Source: Rufibacter hautae (GTDB taxonomy: Bacteria; Bacteroidota; Bacteroidia; Cytophagales; Hymenobacteraceae). From it: a stretch of 64,000 nt of DNA. The notes beneath the pieces are model-generated. The model did no database searches, had not been told where the DNA came from, and saw nothing but the letters and a program-made list of their open reading frames with translations. The translations under genes and the position numbers were made by a program. Below are positions 8,130 through 16,908 of the stretch, one piece after another (the first letter of the stretch is position 1; each line of letters starts with the position of its first letter). The DNA lies in NCBI RefSeq assembly GCF_008271695.1, contig NZ_VKKY01000001.1:1606589-1670588 (forward strand), written 5' to 3'.

Positions 8130-8855
8130 TTAAGCTTGGGTATAGGCCACGGGCGTCAGGAATTCCTCGGTTCTGTTTCCCAGACCATCGTCGAGGATGA
8201 GGCCGTCTTTCAGGCGTATCACGCGTTCGGTCTGGTCTGCGATGTCGTTCTCGTGGGTCACAATCACCACCGTGATGCCTTGTTTGTGCACCTCCTTGAA
8301 GATCTCCATCACCTCGTAGGACGTGTTGGTGTCCAGGGCGCCGGTAGGTTCATCGGCGAGGATCAACTTGGGTTGGCTGATGAGCGCCCGGGCGATGGCC
8401 ACGCGCTGCCGCTGCCCCCCAGACATCTCGTTGGGCGAGTGCTCGGCCCACTCTTTCAGGCCCACGCGGTCTAGGTACTCCAGAGCCAGTTTGTTGCGCT
8501 CCTTGCGGCCCACTTTCTGGTAATAGAGCGGCAAGGCCACGTTCTCCATGGCGTTTTTGAAAGATAGCAGGTTAAAACTCTGGAAAACGAAGCCCAGGAA
8601 CTTGTTTCTATAATAGGCGGCTTTGGCTTGGGAAAGGTTCTTGATGGGCGTACCCGCCAGCGTGTAATCGCCGGTGTCAAAATCGTCCAGAATGCCCAGG
8701 ATGTTGAGCAGGGTGGATTTGCCAGACCCCGAGGAACCCATGATGGAGACCAGTTCCCCTTCCCGCACGTGCAGATCAATGCCCTTCAGCACATGGAGCT
8801 TGTTCTGCGCCATGGCGTAGTATTTATGGATGTTCTGGAGCTGTATCATGGTCAA
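8130..8855 (-). CDS. ABC transporter ATP-binding protein, MacB/LolD type
   Basis: 241 residues. Walker A is G-S-S-G-S-G-K-S-T at residues 40-48, the signature S-G-G-Q-R-Q at 145-150, Walker B L-I-L-A-D-E-P at 164-170, and the H-loop is in '[10 protein letters not shown]'. Insertions typical of LolD/MacB ATPases ('[10 protein letters not shown]') are present. It is the first gene of the operon with two permeases and a HlyD adaptor, so the complex is a MacAB-like tripartite exporter. Substrate is unknown; candidates in this family are peptides, siderophores, lipoproteins and macrolides. Confidence 0.93.
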   Translation of the reverse strand: MTMIQLQNIHKYYAMAQNKLHVLKGIDLHVREGELVSIMGSSGSGKSTLLNILGILDDFDTGDYTLAGTPIKNLSQAKAAYYRNKFLGFVFQSFNLLSFKNAMENVALPLYYQKVGRKERNKLALEYLDRVGLKEWAEHSPNEMSGGQRQRVAIARALISQPKLILADEPTGALDTNTSYEVMEIFKEVHKQGITVVIVTHENDIADQTERVIRLKDGLILDDGLGNRTEEFLTPVAYTQA

Positions 8856-8950
8856 CGCTGGTGAAATGCCCTAAACAAATGCCTTCTGCCGGAAAGCGTC
8901 ACCTGTATAGATGCAGGTTTACCGGCGGTGGTTGCCTGCACAAAAAATTT

Positions 8951-8992
8951 GCTGTTTTGGGCCCGATTTTCTTAAAACCTGCCCAAAACAGC
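8951..8992. repeat. Dispersed palindrome, copy 6 (perfect outer arms)
   Basis: GCTGTTTTGGG and CCCAAAACAGC are perfect 11-bp arms around GCCCGATTTTC and TTAAAACCTG. It lies upstream of the export operon. Confidence 0.7.
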
Positions 8993-9096
8993 CTCTGTGA
9001 AAGCGACTTACCTTATTTGTAGCAATCACCAATTATTTATTACAACTCTTTCAAGACAATTATAGAGCGTTTCTCCCCTATGCTGCGGCGGTAAAT

Positions 9097-9133
9097 TGTT
9101 TTAGGGCCTATTTTTTAAAAACAGCTTTGAAAT
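9097..9133. repeat. Dispersed palindrome, copy 7 (degenerate)
   Basis: TTGTTTTAGGGCCTATTTT / AAAAACAGCTTTGAAAT, imperfect. It lies in the 364-bp gene-free gap 8856-9219. Apart from copies 6 and 7 and the terminator at 9165, this gap holds an AT-rich stretch (9010-9065) in which I see no gene. Confidence 0.4.
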
Positions 9134-9164
9134 AGGCTATCGGCTACACAGCCATTAGGCCCAA

Positions 9165-9194
9165 CAAAAAAGCCGCTCCTGTTTAGGAGCGGCT
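9165..9194 (-). terminator. Rho-independent terminator of the 9220-10080 gene
   Basis: AGCCGCTCCT (9171-9180) and AGGAGCGGCT (9185-9194) form a perfect 10-bp stem with a 4-nt loop. Read on the minus strand it is followed by a run of T at 9166-9170. It lies 26 nt beyond the stop codon. Confidence 0.9.
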
Positions 9195-9219
9195 TCTCTG
9201 AAAATGGGCAGGAAACAGG

Positions 9220-10080
9220 TTATTTCGCCAACGTGATTTTGCGTTCAACCGTGTTGAAAGGACCCGGAATCATCTTGCCTGCGTTGTCAATCAGCTCTAG
9301 TTTGAAGGTGTTCTCGCCCATCGGCAGGCCTTCTACCAAATACGGCAGCCACTGGTCTAAGATGAACTCGTTGCCGTTGATGGTGGCGCGCACTTTATTT
9401 CCATCTTTGGCTAGTTCCGTATTCACCAGGTAGAAGTCCAGCATCACCTTGCGGGTATCGGCGCCTTTGTACTCGCCTTTGGGGCGGCTGTAGAACAGGT
9501 GCTGGCCACTCTCATCGAACTTGGCGGCGCTGGCTGGGGCGTTGCCCACGTTGATCACGCGCAGGTCATAGGCATCATCGTGCTTGATGCTCTCATGGTA
9601 AGACCGCGAAAGGAACGACAACACCACGTGCTGGCCTGGCTTGATGGCCTTCTTGAACGTTGGCTTATAATGCGCGGTATAAGGCTCGTTGTCCACGATG
9701 TTGTGGATGTGCTGGCCTTCTTTGGAGTTGGCGTGCTCGTGGGTACCGGCATCGGTGGTCTGCTGGCTCAGCTGGAAGTTCTTCACTTCGTAGTTGAACT
9801 GCACTGAGTCGCCGGTCACCTTGCCGTTTTTCTCGGGTTGGTTCAGGTCCAGGTCCGCATCTGGGAAATCAACGGAGTTGCTGTAAGAATACACTTTCAG
9901 GCCGCCTTTTTCCATGGGCGTGCCCATAGCGCCTTGGTGCTGTACGCCGGCAGTGTCATGCGCCATTGCCGTAGTGTCTGAGACAGTGGTTTCAGTGGTT
10001 TCAACAGCCCGTTTTCCGTCACAGGCAGAAGCCAGGAGCGTTACGGCTACTGCCATAAAAGATAGATGTTTCTTTTTCAT
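9220..10080 (-). CDS. Lipoprotein of unknown function, His-rich
   Basis: 286 residues from the ATG at 10080. The start is set by the lipoprotein signal (M-K-K-K-H, hydrophobic core, L-L-A-S-A-C, with lipid-attachment Cys20) and by the -7 promoter element about 35 nt upstream. The mature protein starts with a Thr/Ser-rich linker, then has 'THEHANSKEGQHIHNIVDN' (several His) and two beta-rich halves, the second ending in 'LPMGENTFKLELID', which resembles an immunoglobulin-like domain. Similar proteins in Bacteroidota are sometimes labelled phosphopeptide-binding, but I see nothing that proves it. Metal binding through the His cluster is possible. Confidence 0.6.
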   Translation of the reverse strand: MKKKHLSFMAVAVTLLASACDGKRAVETTETTVSDTTAMAHDTAGVQHQGAMGTPMEKGGLKVYSYSNSVDFPDADLDLNQPEKNGKVTGDSVQFNYEVKNFQLSQQTTDAGTHEHANSKEGQHIHNIVDNEPYTAHYKPTFKKAIKPGQHVVLSFLSRSYHESIKHDDAYDLRVINVGNAPASAAKFDESGQHLFYSRPKGEYKGADTRKVMLDFYLVNTELAKDGNKVRATINGNEFILDQWLPYLVEGLPMGENTFKLELIDNAGKMIPGPFNTVERKITLAK

Positions 10081-10113
10081 AGTTAGGTTTTCGTATAAAT
10101 ACGCAGAATGTTT

Positions 10114-10121
10114 CAAAGATA
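10114..10121 (-). promoter_or_regulatory. Bacteroidota -7 promoter element (TATCTTTG)
   Basis: On the minus strand TATCTTTG matches TAnnTTTG exactly. It lies 34 nt upstream of the lipoprotein ATG at 10080, which supports that start over the longer frame to 10143. Confidence 0.6.
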
Positions 10122-10181
10122 GAAATTTCGTAACTTGCGGCATATTTTAAAAGACATTCAAAAACACGTCAGGACAGGTTT

Positions 10182-11153
10182 ATGAACGATAAATTATTAG
10201 AGGAAATCCCATCGGTGGACCTCGCCGATTTCACTTCCGGCGATCCGGCCCGCAAAGCTGCTTTCGTACAGGCCATGGGCGATGCGCACCAGAACATCGG
10301 CTTTGCCGCCTTGAAAAACCATGGGCTGAGCGATGAGTTGACAGATCGTTTATACGCGGCCATCAAGAAGTTCTTCGCCCTGCCCGATGACGTGAAACAG
10401 AAATACGAAATCCCGGGTCTGGCCGGCCAGCGCGGCTACGTAGGCAAAGGCAAGGAGCACGCCAAAGGCCGCAACACCGGCGACCTGAAGGAGTTCTACC
10501 ACGTGGGCCAGGAAGTAACCGATAACGACCCGATCAAAGAAGAATACCCAGATAACGTGTGGCCTGCAGAGGTGACCGAGTTCCAGGAGGTGGCCCTGGA
10601 GGCGTACAGCCGCCTGGAGGCCGCCGGCAAGCAGGTTCTGCGCGCGTTGGCTCTATATTTAGGTCTTTCTGAAGACTATTTTGAGGCCAAAGTACACAAC
10701 GGAAACAGCATCCTGCGCGCTATCCACTACTTCCCCATCGAGAACCCGGATGCCGTTCCTGCCGATGCCGTTCGCGCCGCCGAGCACGGGGATATCAACC
10801 TGATCACCCTGTTGATGGGCGCCTCCGCCGATGGCCTGCAAGTGCTGCGCCGCGACGGAAAATGGATCCCGATCACAGCCTTGCCAGAGCAGATTATCGT
10901 GAACGTGGGCGACATGCTCTCGCGCCACACCAACAACAAACTGAAGTCCACTATCCACCGTGTAGTGAACCCGCCACGCGAGCTGATGCACACTTCCCGC
11001 TTCTCCATTCCGTTCTTCATGCACCCACGTTCTGAGATGGACCTGACCTGTCTGGAGGGCTGCATTGACGAGCAAAACCCGAAACAATTCCCAGACATCA
11101 CCGCCGGTGACTTCCTCAACGAGCGTCTGGTGGAGTTAGGGCTTAAGAAATAA
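10182..11153 (+). CDS. 2-oxoglutarate/Fe(II) oxygenase, isopenicillin-N-synthase family
   Basis: 323 residues. The N-terminal DIOX_N region starts 'IPSVDLADFTSGDPARKAAF'. The jelly-roll core carries the iron triad His202-x-Asp204 (E-H-G-D) and His259 (H-R-V-V-N-P), with the 2-oxoglutarate-binding R-F-S at 273-275. All catalytic positions are present, so the enzyme should be an active oxygenase. Substrate cannot be told from sequence; bacterial members of this family oxidise diverse small molecules and are not normally penicillin enzymes. It stands alone, divergent from the lipoprotein gene and followed by a terminator. Confidence 0.9.
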   Translation: MNDKLLEEIPSVDLADFTSGDPARKAAFVQAMGDAHQNIGFAALKNHGLSDELTDRLYAAIKKFFALPDDVKQKYEIPGLAGQRGYVGKGKEHAKGRNTGDLKEFYHVGQEVTDNDPIKEEYPDNVWPAEVTEFQEVALEAYSRLEAAGKQVLRALALYLGLSEDYFEAKVHNGNSILRAIHYFPIENPDAVPADAVRAAEHGDINLITLLMGASADGLQVLRRDGKWIPITALPEQIIVNVGDMLSRHTNNKLKSTIHRVVNPPRELMHTSRFSIPFFMHPRSEMDLTCLEGCIDEQNPKQFPDITAGDFLNERLVELGLKK

Positions 11154-11174
11154 GTTCTTCTTTTTGACTTTTGG

Positions 11175-11205
11175 AAGGAGCCTTTAGGGGCTCCTTTCGC
11201 ATTTT
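11175..11205 (+). terminator. Terminator of the oxygenase gene
   Basis: AAGGAGCC (11175-11182) and GGCTCCTT (11189-11196) form an 8-bp stem with a 6-nt loop, followed by TCGCATTTT. It begins 22 nt after the stop. Confidence 0.75.
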
Positions 11206-11232
11206 AAGTCTATTTTTATAAAACAGGCCTAA
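11202..11232. repeat. Dispersed palindrome, copy 8 (degenerate)
   Basis: TTTTAAGTCTATTTTTATAA / AACAGGCCTAAGAG, overlapping the tail of the terminator. Downstream, 11307-11321 holds a small CGTAGC/GCTACG palindrome. Confidence 0.4.
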
Positions 11233-11354
11233 GAGCACACTTAAAATTTGCCTATGGTGCTACAAAGGGCCATAGCAAGAACCGGCGTTCGCACTTTTAT
11301 CACCTTCGTAGCGCTGCTACGAGGCTCAAAAACTGATTTCGCAGAACCTTACTC

Positions 11355-12596
11355 TTGCCCTTTTCGCTTACCAATTCAACCTTTAAGAATGCTCTGAAAC
11401 GCTTCCAACCCTACCAGCTATTGCGCCCTCGTAATTACATTTTCCTGAAGGATGTGGCTTCGCTCTCGCTCACGGCGTTTGGCGGGCCTCAGGCGCATAT
11501 TGCCATGATGCTGCGCCTGCTGGTGGAAAAACGGCGCTACATCTCCGAGAAAGAACTGCTGGAACTCAATGCCCTGTGCCAGATTCTGCCCGGCCCCTCC
11601 TCTACCCAGACCATTACAGCCATTGGGTTCAAAGTAGGCGGACCTAACCTTGCTTACCTTACGCTCCTCGTCTGGATTGCCCCCGCTGCCATCATCATGA
11701 TTGCCGCGGCCCTCATCATCTCTTTTCTGGAAGGCAAAGGCGCGCCTTTAGGCTTCACAAGATTCATCCAGCCCATGGCCGTGGGGTTCGTGGCTTTCGC
11801 CGCCTGGCGGATCAGCTCAAAAGTGGTCTACACCAAAGGCGGTATCGTGATCATGGTGTTCTCCGCTATCCTAGCCTTCTTTTTCCGGTCGCCCTGGGTG
11901 TTTCCGGTGCTGTTGCTGATAGGTGGAAGTCTAACGGCACTCAGGTTCCAGAAGCAGCCCGTATTGGAGAAGAAACCGATGAAGGTGGAGTGGGCTAATT
12001 TCCTGCTGTTTATCGGGGTTCTCATTGCGGCGGCTTTGTTGGGGCGGTTCACGCAACTTCGGGCGGTGCTGCTTTTTGAGAACTTCTACCGAAACGGCAG
12101 CCTTATCTTTGGGGGGGGCCAAGTACTGATTCCTGTGATGTACACCGAGTTTGTGGAGTTTAAGGGCTATCTCAACTCCAAGGAGTTTTTGTCTGGGTTC
12201 GCGCTGGTGCAGGCCTTACCGGGTCCGGTTTTCTCTTTCTGTTCATATATCGGTACGCTGGCAATGCGCCCTTACGGTTGGGGCGGACAGATTCTGGGCG
12301 GCGTGGTATGTACCATCGCTATTTTCCTGCCAGGCACTTTTCTGATCTTCTTTGTGATTCGCTTCTGGGAAGAGCTCCGGAAGTACAGAGTCATTCAAGC
12401 TTCATTAGAAGGCATCAATGCCGTGGGTTGCGGAATGGTGTGCGCCGCCGCCATTATGCTGTACCATCCCATTGAGAATACCCCTTACAACTTCGGGTTG
12501 GTGGTGCTCACCTTTGCGCTGCTGCAATGGACGAAGATTCCGGCGCCCGCGCTTATCTTAGCTGGTTTGGTGATTGGCTTGATCTTCCCGGGGTAG
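11355..12596 (+). CDS. chrA: Chromate transporter, two-domain CHR family
   Basis: About 413 residues. The frame opens after a stop at 11334 and has no ATG before the conserved region, so the start is a TTG at 11355 or a nearby alternative. Two CHR halves are visible: N-half 'LTAFGGPQAHIAMM...NALCQILPGPSSTQ' and C-half 'SLIFGGGQVLIPVM...GFALVQALPGPVFSF'. The paired F-G-G-P/G-G-Q and P-G-P motifs are the family signature. About 10-12 membrane helices are expected. Characterised members export chromate using the proton motive force; many relatives have unproven substrates. No chrB or other metal gene is adjacent. Confidence 0.88.
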   Translation: MPFSLTNSTFKNALKRFQPYQLLRPRNYIFLKDVASLSLTAFGGPQAHIAMMLRLLVEKRRYISEKELLELNALCQILPGPSSTQTITAIGFKVGGPNLAYLTLLVWIAPAAIIMIAAALIISFLEGKGAPLGFTRFIQPMAVGFVAFAAWRISSKVVYTKGGIVIMVFSAILAFFFRSPWVFPVLLLIGGSLTALRFQKQPVLEKKPMKVEWANFLLFIGVLIAAALLGRFTQLRAVLLFENFYRNGSLIFGGGQVLIPVMYTEFVEFKGYLNSKEFLSGFALVQALPGPVFSFCSYIGTLAMRPYGWGGQILGGVVCTIAIFLPGTFLIFFVIRFWEELRKYRVIQASLEGINAVGCGMVCAAAIMLYHPIENTPYNFGLVVLTFALLQWTKIPAPALILAGLVIGLIFPG

Positions 12597-12600
12597 GAGT

Positions 12601-12636
12601 GCTTTCGGCCCGTTTCTCAGAAAACAATCTTAAAAC
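12601..12636. repeat. Dispersed palindrome, copy 9
   Basis: GCTTTCGGCCCGTTTCTC / GAAAACAATCTTAAAAC, starting 4 nt after the chrA stop codon. Confidence 0.45.
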
Positions 12637-12638
12637 AA

Positions 12639-12673
12639 AAAGCCCTGTAAAGATAAAATCCTCACAGGGCTTT
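12639..12673. terminator. Bidirectional terminator between chrA and rfbA
   Basis: AAAGCCCTGT (12639-12648) and ACAGGGCTTT (12664-12673) form a perfect 10-bp stem between two convergent genes. A-rich on the left and T-rich on the right, it can serve both strands. Confidence 0.8.
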
Positions 12674-12692
12674 CTGTCTATCTATACAGCCT

Positions 12693-13568
12693 TTACAAGC
12701 TGTTCTGTTCTCTCAAGACACTCAGCAGGTAATCGCCGTAACCGCTTTTGCGCAGGGGCTCGGCTACGCGCTGTAATTGCTCGGCATTGATGAAGCCCAT
12801 GCGGTAGGCCACCTCCTCAATAGACCCGATCTTCAGGCCCTGGCGCTCTTCAATTACCTGCACAAACGTAGCAGCTTGCATCAACGACTGGATGGTACCA
12901 GTATCTAACCAAGCGGTACCGCGGTCCAAAATACCAACTTTCAGTTTGCCTTGGCGGAGGTACTCTTTGTTCACATCGGTGATTTCGTACTCTCCGCGCG
13001 GGCTGGGCTCAAGATTTTTGGCGATCTCTACTACGTCGTTGTCATAGAAGTAAAGACCGGGCACCGCGTAGCTTGATTTCGGCTGCTTCGGTTTCTCTTC
13101 AATAGAGACGGCATTCATGTTCCCGTCAAACTCTACCACGCCGTAACGTTCCGGGTCTTGCACGTGGTAGGCATACACCACGCCGCCATCCGGGTCATTG
13201 TTAGCCTGCAGCAGTTTGCTCATGCCGGAGCCGTAGAAGATGTTATCTCCTAAAATCAAAGCGGCTTTGTCATTCCCGATGAAGTCGGCGCCTAACACGA
13301 AGGCTTGGGCGAGTCCGTTGGGAACTTCCTGTACCTGGTAGCTGAAATTGCACCCAATCTGGCTGCCATCGCCCAGCAGACGCTCAAACATAGGCAGGTC
13401 GTGCGGGGTGGAGATGATCAGGATGTCTCTGATACCGGCCAACATGAGCGTGGACAGCGGGTAATAGATCATGGGTTTGTCATACACGGGCATCAGTTGC
13501 TTGCTAACAGCGAGCGTGAGCGGGTGTAATCTTGTTCCTGAGCCTCCGGCTAAGACGATTCCTTTCAT
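12693..13568 (-). CDS. rfbA: Glucose-1-phosphate thymidylyltransferase
   Basis: 291 residues, the usual RmlA length. The nucleotide-binding loop is '[14 protein letters not shown]' (residues 3-16), followed by '[17 protein letters not shown]' and '[11 protein letters not shown]', all RmlA hallmarks. It makes dTDP-glucose from dTTP and glucose-1-phosphate in the cytoplasm, the first step towards dTDP-4-keto-6-deoxyglucose sugars. RfbB, the next enzyme, is encoded two genes upstream in the same operon; no rfbC or rfbD is present. It is the last gene of the operon, 4 nt from its upstream neighbour. Confidence 0.96.
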   Translation of the reverse strand: MKGIVLAGGSGTRLHPLTLAVSKQLMPVYDKPMIYYPLSTLMLAGIRDILIISTPHDLPMFERLLGDGSQIGCNFSYQVQEVPNGLAQAFVLGADFIGNDKAALILGDNIFYGSGMSKLLQANNDPDGGVVYAYHVQDPERYGVVEFDGNMNAVSIEEKPKQPKSSYAVPGLYFYDNDVVEIAKNLEPSPRGEYEITDVNKEYLRQGKLKVGILDRGTAWLDTGTIQSLMQAATFVQVIEERQGLKIGSIEEVAYRMGFINAEQLQRVAEPLRKSGYGDYLLSVLREQNSL

Positions 13569-13572
13569 GGTC

Positions 13573-14580
13573 TTATTTCTGGTTGTAGATGAAATCTTGG
13601 TTATCGCGGAACCAGGCCAACGTCCTCTGCAGACCTTCCTGAATTCTGATTTGCGGATTGTAGCCCAACAGACGCTGCGCTTTAGAGATATCGGCTAAGC
13701 TGTCTCTAATGTCACCGGCACGCTCTGGGCCATATTCCGCCTGCACGTCCACGCCGGCTTCTGCTTTCAAGATATTGAACAGGTCGTTCAAAGAGGTCCT
13801 ATCGCCTACCGCGATGTTGTACACCTGGTTGATCGCTTCTGGGTTCTCCACCAAGGCGGCACGGATGTTCGCCTCCACGCAGTTCTCCACGAAGGTGAAG
13901 TCACGAGTTTGCCCGCCGTCGCCGTTCATTCTTGGTCCGCGGTTGTTCAGCACCGCGTCGATGAACAACGGAATTACCGCTGCATAGGCGCCATTCGGAT
14001 CTTGGCGGGGTCCGAAGATATTAAAGTACCGCAGCCCGATGATTTCCATGCCGTAGGTTTTCCCGAACACATCGGCATACAACTCATTGGCGTATTTGGT
14101 CACCGCATAAGGAGACAACGGCTTCCCGATCTTGTCTTCTACCTTGGGCAGCGACTTGCTGTCACCGTAGGTTGAGGAAGAGGCAGCATAGACAAAGCGC
14201 TTCACGTTCTGCTCTTTGGCAGCCATGAGCATGTTCACGAAACCGCCCACATTCACCTCGTTAGACGTCACCGGATCTTTCACGCTTCTCGGAACTGAGC
14301 CCAAAGCGGCCTGGTGCAACACCACGTCCATTCCCTCGCAGGCTTTCATGCAGGTATCCAGATTCCGGATGTCACCTTCCAATACTTCCAGTCTGTCATT
14401 GTCTTGGAAAGCCCTCAGGTTTTTGTGGAATCCGTTGGAATAATCATCCAGAACCCGCACTTTCTTGGCATTGTACTTTAATAGGTATTCTACTAGGTTA
14501 GAGCCAATAAATCCGGCGCCGCCAGTCACTAAAAAAGAGGTTTGCTCTAAAGAGCCGTTATGAAAAGGATGCTCGTACAC
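13573..14580 (-). CDS. UDP-N-acetylglucosamine 4-epimerase (WbpP-like)
   Basis: 335 residues, extended short-chain dehydrogenase. The NAD motif is '[17 protein letters not shown]', the active-site pair is in '[13 protein letters not shown]' (Y-x-x-x-K), and '[20 protein letters not shown]' is characteristic of WbpP-type epimerases. These prefer UDP-N-acetylated sugars (UDP-GlcNAc/UDP-GalNAc) over UDP-glucose. Paired with the TviB/WbpA-like dehydrogenase in the same operon, it could supply UDP-GalNAc for oxidation to UDP-GalNAcA, as in Vi antigen and O-antigen pathways. Confidence 0.85.
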   Translation of the reverse strand: MYEHPFHNGSLEQTSFLVTGGAGFIGSNLVEYLLKYNAKKVRVLDDYSNGFHKNLRAFQDNDRLEVLEGDIRNLDTCMKACEGMDVVLHQAALGSVPRSVKDPVTSNEVNVGGFVNMLMAAKEQNVKRFVYAASSSTYGDSKSLPKVEDKIGKPLSPYAVTKYANELYADVFGKTYGMEIIGLRYFNIFGPRQDPNGAYAAVIPLFIDAVLNNRGPRMNGDGGQTRDFTFVENCVEANIRAALVENPEAINQVYNIAVGDRTSLNDLFNILKAEAGVDVQAEYGPERAGDIRDSLADISKAQRLLGYNPQIRIQEGLQRTLAWFRDNQDFIYNQK

Positions 14581-14744
14581 AGGGGAATTGAATAAGGAAT
14601 TAAAAAATTAAAATACGTTTGAGAGTTACTTCAAGAAAACTGGCTTAAAAACACAGTTCCTTTTTCACCCAATTTGATTCTTTTGAATATGGTGTAATCC
14701 CATTTATAAGGAATCTTTATTCTGCTTTGTAGCCAGTTTAAACA

Positions 14745-14794
14745 AAGATGCGTTTACAGGCTGTTTCCATGAAAACAGCCTGTAAACGCATCTT
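14745..14794. repeat. Dispersed palindrome, copy 10 (22-bp perfect arms)
   Basis: The left arm starts AAGATGCGTTTACAGG and the right arm ends CCTGTAAACGCATCTT; 22 of 22 bases pair around a 6-nt loop. It is the strongest copy of the family. It lies between the WbpP-like gene and rfbB, inside the operon, 18 nt beyond the rfbB stop on the minus strand. The rest of the 231-bp spacer is AT-rich without a gene. Confidence 0.85.
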
Positions 14795-14811
14795 AACTTT
14801 GATTCAGCAAT

Positions 14812-15858
14812 TTAGCGGGCATACTGCTCATTGTAGTACTCCTGGTAGCTACCAGAGGTCACATTCTGCAACCACTCCTCGTTTTGCAGGTACCAATCTA
14901 CCGTTTTCTCCAGACCTTCCTCGAAAGTAACCGATGGTTTCCAGCCCAGCTCGTTCATGATTTTGGAAGAGTCAATGGCATAGCGTAAATCGTGGCCGGC
15001 TCTGTCGGTAACAAAGGTGATGAGTTTACGGGAGGTGCCCGGCTCACGGTCCAGTTTCTGGTCCATGATGTCGCAGAGCAGGTGAATAAGGTCTATGTTG
15101 CGCCACTCGTTCACGCCGCCGATGTTGTAAGTATCGCCTTCTTTGCCTTTGTGGAACACATCGTCGATGGCACGGGCGTGGTCTATCACGTACAACCAGT
15201 CGCGGATGTTCTCGCCTTTGCCGTATACTGGCACCGGTTTGTTGTTCTTAATGTTGTTCAACGCCAACGGAATCAGCTTCTCCGGAAAGTGATTGGGTCC
15301 GTAGTTATTAGAGCAGTTTGACACTTTCACCGGTAACCCATACGTGTGGTAATACGCCCGCACGAAATGGTCTGAACTGGCTTTAGAGGCGGAGTAAGGA
15401 GACCGAGGATCATATTTGGTTTCCTCGGTGAACATGCCTTCCTCGCCCAATGAACCGTACACCTCGTCAGTAGAGATGTGGTAGAACACTTTGTCGGTGA
15501 AATCAGATTTCCAGAGTTCTTTTGCGGCGTGCAACAGATTACAGGTTCCGTTTACGTTCGTGCGCACAAACGCCATGGGATCAGTAATGGAACGATCCAC
15601 GTGCGACTCGGCGGCCAGGTGCATCACAGCATCAAACTGATGCTCTTGAAACAACCCGTTGATGTATTCCTGATCGGTGATGTCGCCTTTGATGAAGGTG
15701 TAGTTAGGAGCATCTTCAATGTCCGTCAGGTTTTGAAGATTGCCCGCATAGGTAAGCTTATCCAGGTTGAAGATTTGATAGTTTGGATACTTGGTTACAA
15801 ATAACCGCACCACATGGGAACCGATGAAACCAGCGCCTCCAGTAATTAATATTTTCAT
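14812..15858 (-). CDS. rfbB: dTDP-glucose 4,6-dehydratase
   Basis: 348 residues, full RmlB length. '[18 protein letters not shown]' binds NAD; 'YHISTDEVYGSLG' holds the T-D-E catalytic triad typical of dehydratases; 'YSASKASSDHFVRAY' gives the Tyr/Lys pair; 'VSNCSNNYGPNHFPEKLIPL' is an RmlB signature. Converts dTDP-glucose to dTDP-4-keto-6-deoxyglucose. No later enzymes for rhamnose are in the window, so the final sugar is not defined here. Confidence 0.96.
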   Translation of the reverse strand: MKILITGGAGFIGSHVVRLFVTKYPNYQIFNLDKLTYAGNLQNLTDIEDAPNYTFIKGDITDQEYINGLFQEHQFDAVMHLAAESHVDRSITDPMAFVRTNVNGTCNLLHAAKELWKSDFTDKVFYHISTDEVYGSLGEEGMFTEETKYDPRSPYSASKASSDHFVRAYYHTYGLPVKVSNCSNNYGPNHFPEKLIPLALNNIKNNKPVPVYGKGENIRDWLYVIDHARAIDDVFHKGKEGDTYNIGGVNEWRNIDLIHLLCDIMDQKLDREPGTSRKLITFVTDRAGHDLRYAIDSSKIMNELGWKPSVTFEEGLEKTVDWYLQNEEWLQNVTSGSYQEYYNEQYAR

Positions 15859-15876
15859 CCTATTAGATATTAACTT

Positions 15877-16899
15877 CTATTTCTTCGTCAATTGCTGCTG
15901 CCACGCCCAGGAACTGCCTAAGCTGTCTTCCAGAGACAAGGAGGTTTTAAACCCGAGTTCCTGGGTGGCTTTGGTCACATCAGCGTAGATGGCCGGCACG
16001 TCACCGGCGCGACGAGGACCAATTTTGTAGTTAAATTTCTGCCCGGTAGCCTTTTCAAAAGCCTTGATCACTTCCAACACGCTGCTGCCTTGCCCGGTAC
16101 CGATGTTGAACACCTCGTAAGGCACGGCCTCTGGTTTCGCCAAGCGTTTGATGGCGGCTACGTGTGCTTTCGCCAAGTCCACTACGTGCACGTAATCCCG
16201 GATATTACTCCCATCCGGAGTGTCGTAGTCGGTACCGAACACGGTTAGACTCTCCCGGATGCCCGCGGCAGTTTGGGTGATGAAAGGCACTAAGTTACTT
16301 GGGACACCTAAGGGCAACTCTCCAATCAGGGCTGACTCATGCGCTCCCACTGGATTAAAGTACCGCAGAGCGATAGACTTCACAGAATAGCTTCCACTGT
16401 TGGCCACATCCTGCAAGATCTCCTCGTCGATCTTCTTGGTATTACCGTAAGGCGAGTTGGCTTTCTGCGTAGGGGTTTCCTCTGTTACCGGAAGTTGCTC
16501 CGGAATACCGTACACTGTGCAGGAAGAGGAGAACACCAATTGGGTTACCTTGTTGGCTTCCATCACCTGCAACAAGGTCACCAACCCGGCTACGTTGTTG
16601 TGGTAGTACTTTAACGGTTCCTTCACCGATTCTCCTACTGCTTTGTAGGCCGCGAAGTGGATCACGCCAGTGATGTCACCTTCTTTTGAGAAAACCTCCT
16701 GTAACGCAGCGGCATCAGTACAATCTACTTTATAGGAAGTTACCTCTTTGCCAATAATTTGGGAAAGGCCCTGTAATACCCGCTCTTCTGAGTTGCTGAA
16801 ATTATCAACGATAATGGGGGTATAGCCTGCTGCGGCCAGTTCTACCACGGTGTGGGAGCCGATATAGCCTGCTCCGCCGGTTACAAGAATTTTACTCAT
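15877..16899 (-). CDS. galE: UDP-glucose 4-epimerase
   Basis: 340 residues. 'ILVTGGAGYIGSHTVVELA' at the N-terminus, 'VIHFAAYKAVGESVKEPLKYY', 'SSSCTVYG' and 'SPYGNTKKIDEEIL' (Tyr/Lys pair) are diagnostic of GalE. It interconverts UDP-glucose and UDP-galactose. It lies 18 nt from rfbB and 9 nt from the dehydrogenase gene, so it is part of the same transcript. The second epimerase in this operon (13573-14580) is of the N-acetyl-sugar type, so the two are probably not redundant. Confidence 0.95.
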   Translation of the reverse strand: MSKILVTGGAGYIGSHTVVELAAAGYTPIIVDNFSNSEERVLQGLSQIIGKEVTSYKVDCTDAAALQEVFSKEGDITGVIHFAAYKAVGESVKEPLKYYHNNVAGLVTLLQVMEANKVTQLVFSSSCTVYGIPEQLPVTEETPTQKANSPYGNTKKIDEEILQDVANSGSYSVKSIALRYFNPVGAHESALIGELPLGVPSNLVPFITQTAAGIRESLTVFGTDYDTPDGSNIRDYVHVVDLAKAHVAAIKRLAKPEAVPYEVFNIGTGQGSSVLEVIKAFEKATGQKFNYKIGPRRAGDVPAIYADVTKATQELGFKTSLSLEDSLGSSWAWQQQLTKK

Positions 16900-16908
16900 A
16901 GTATGTGT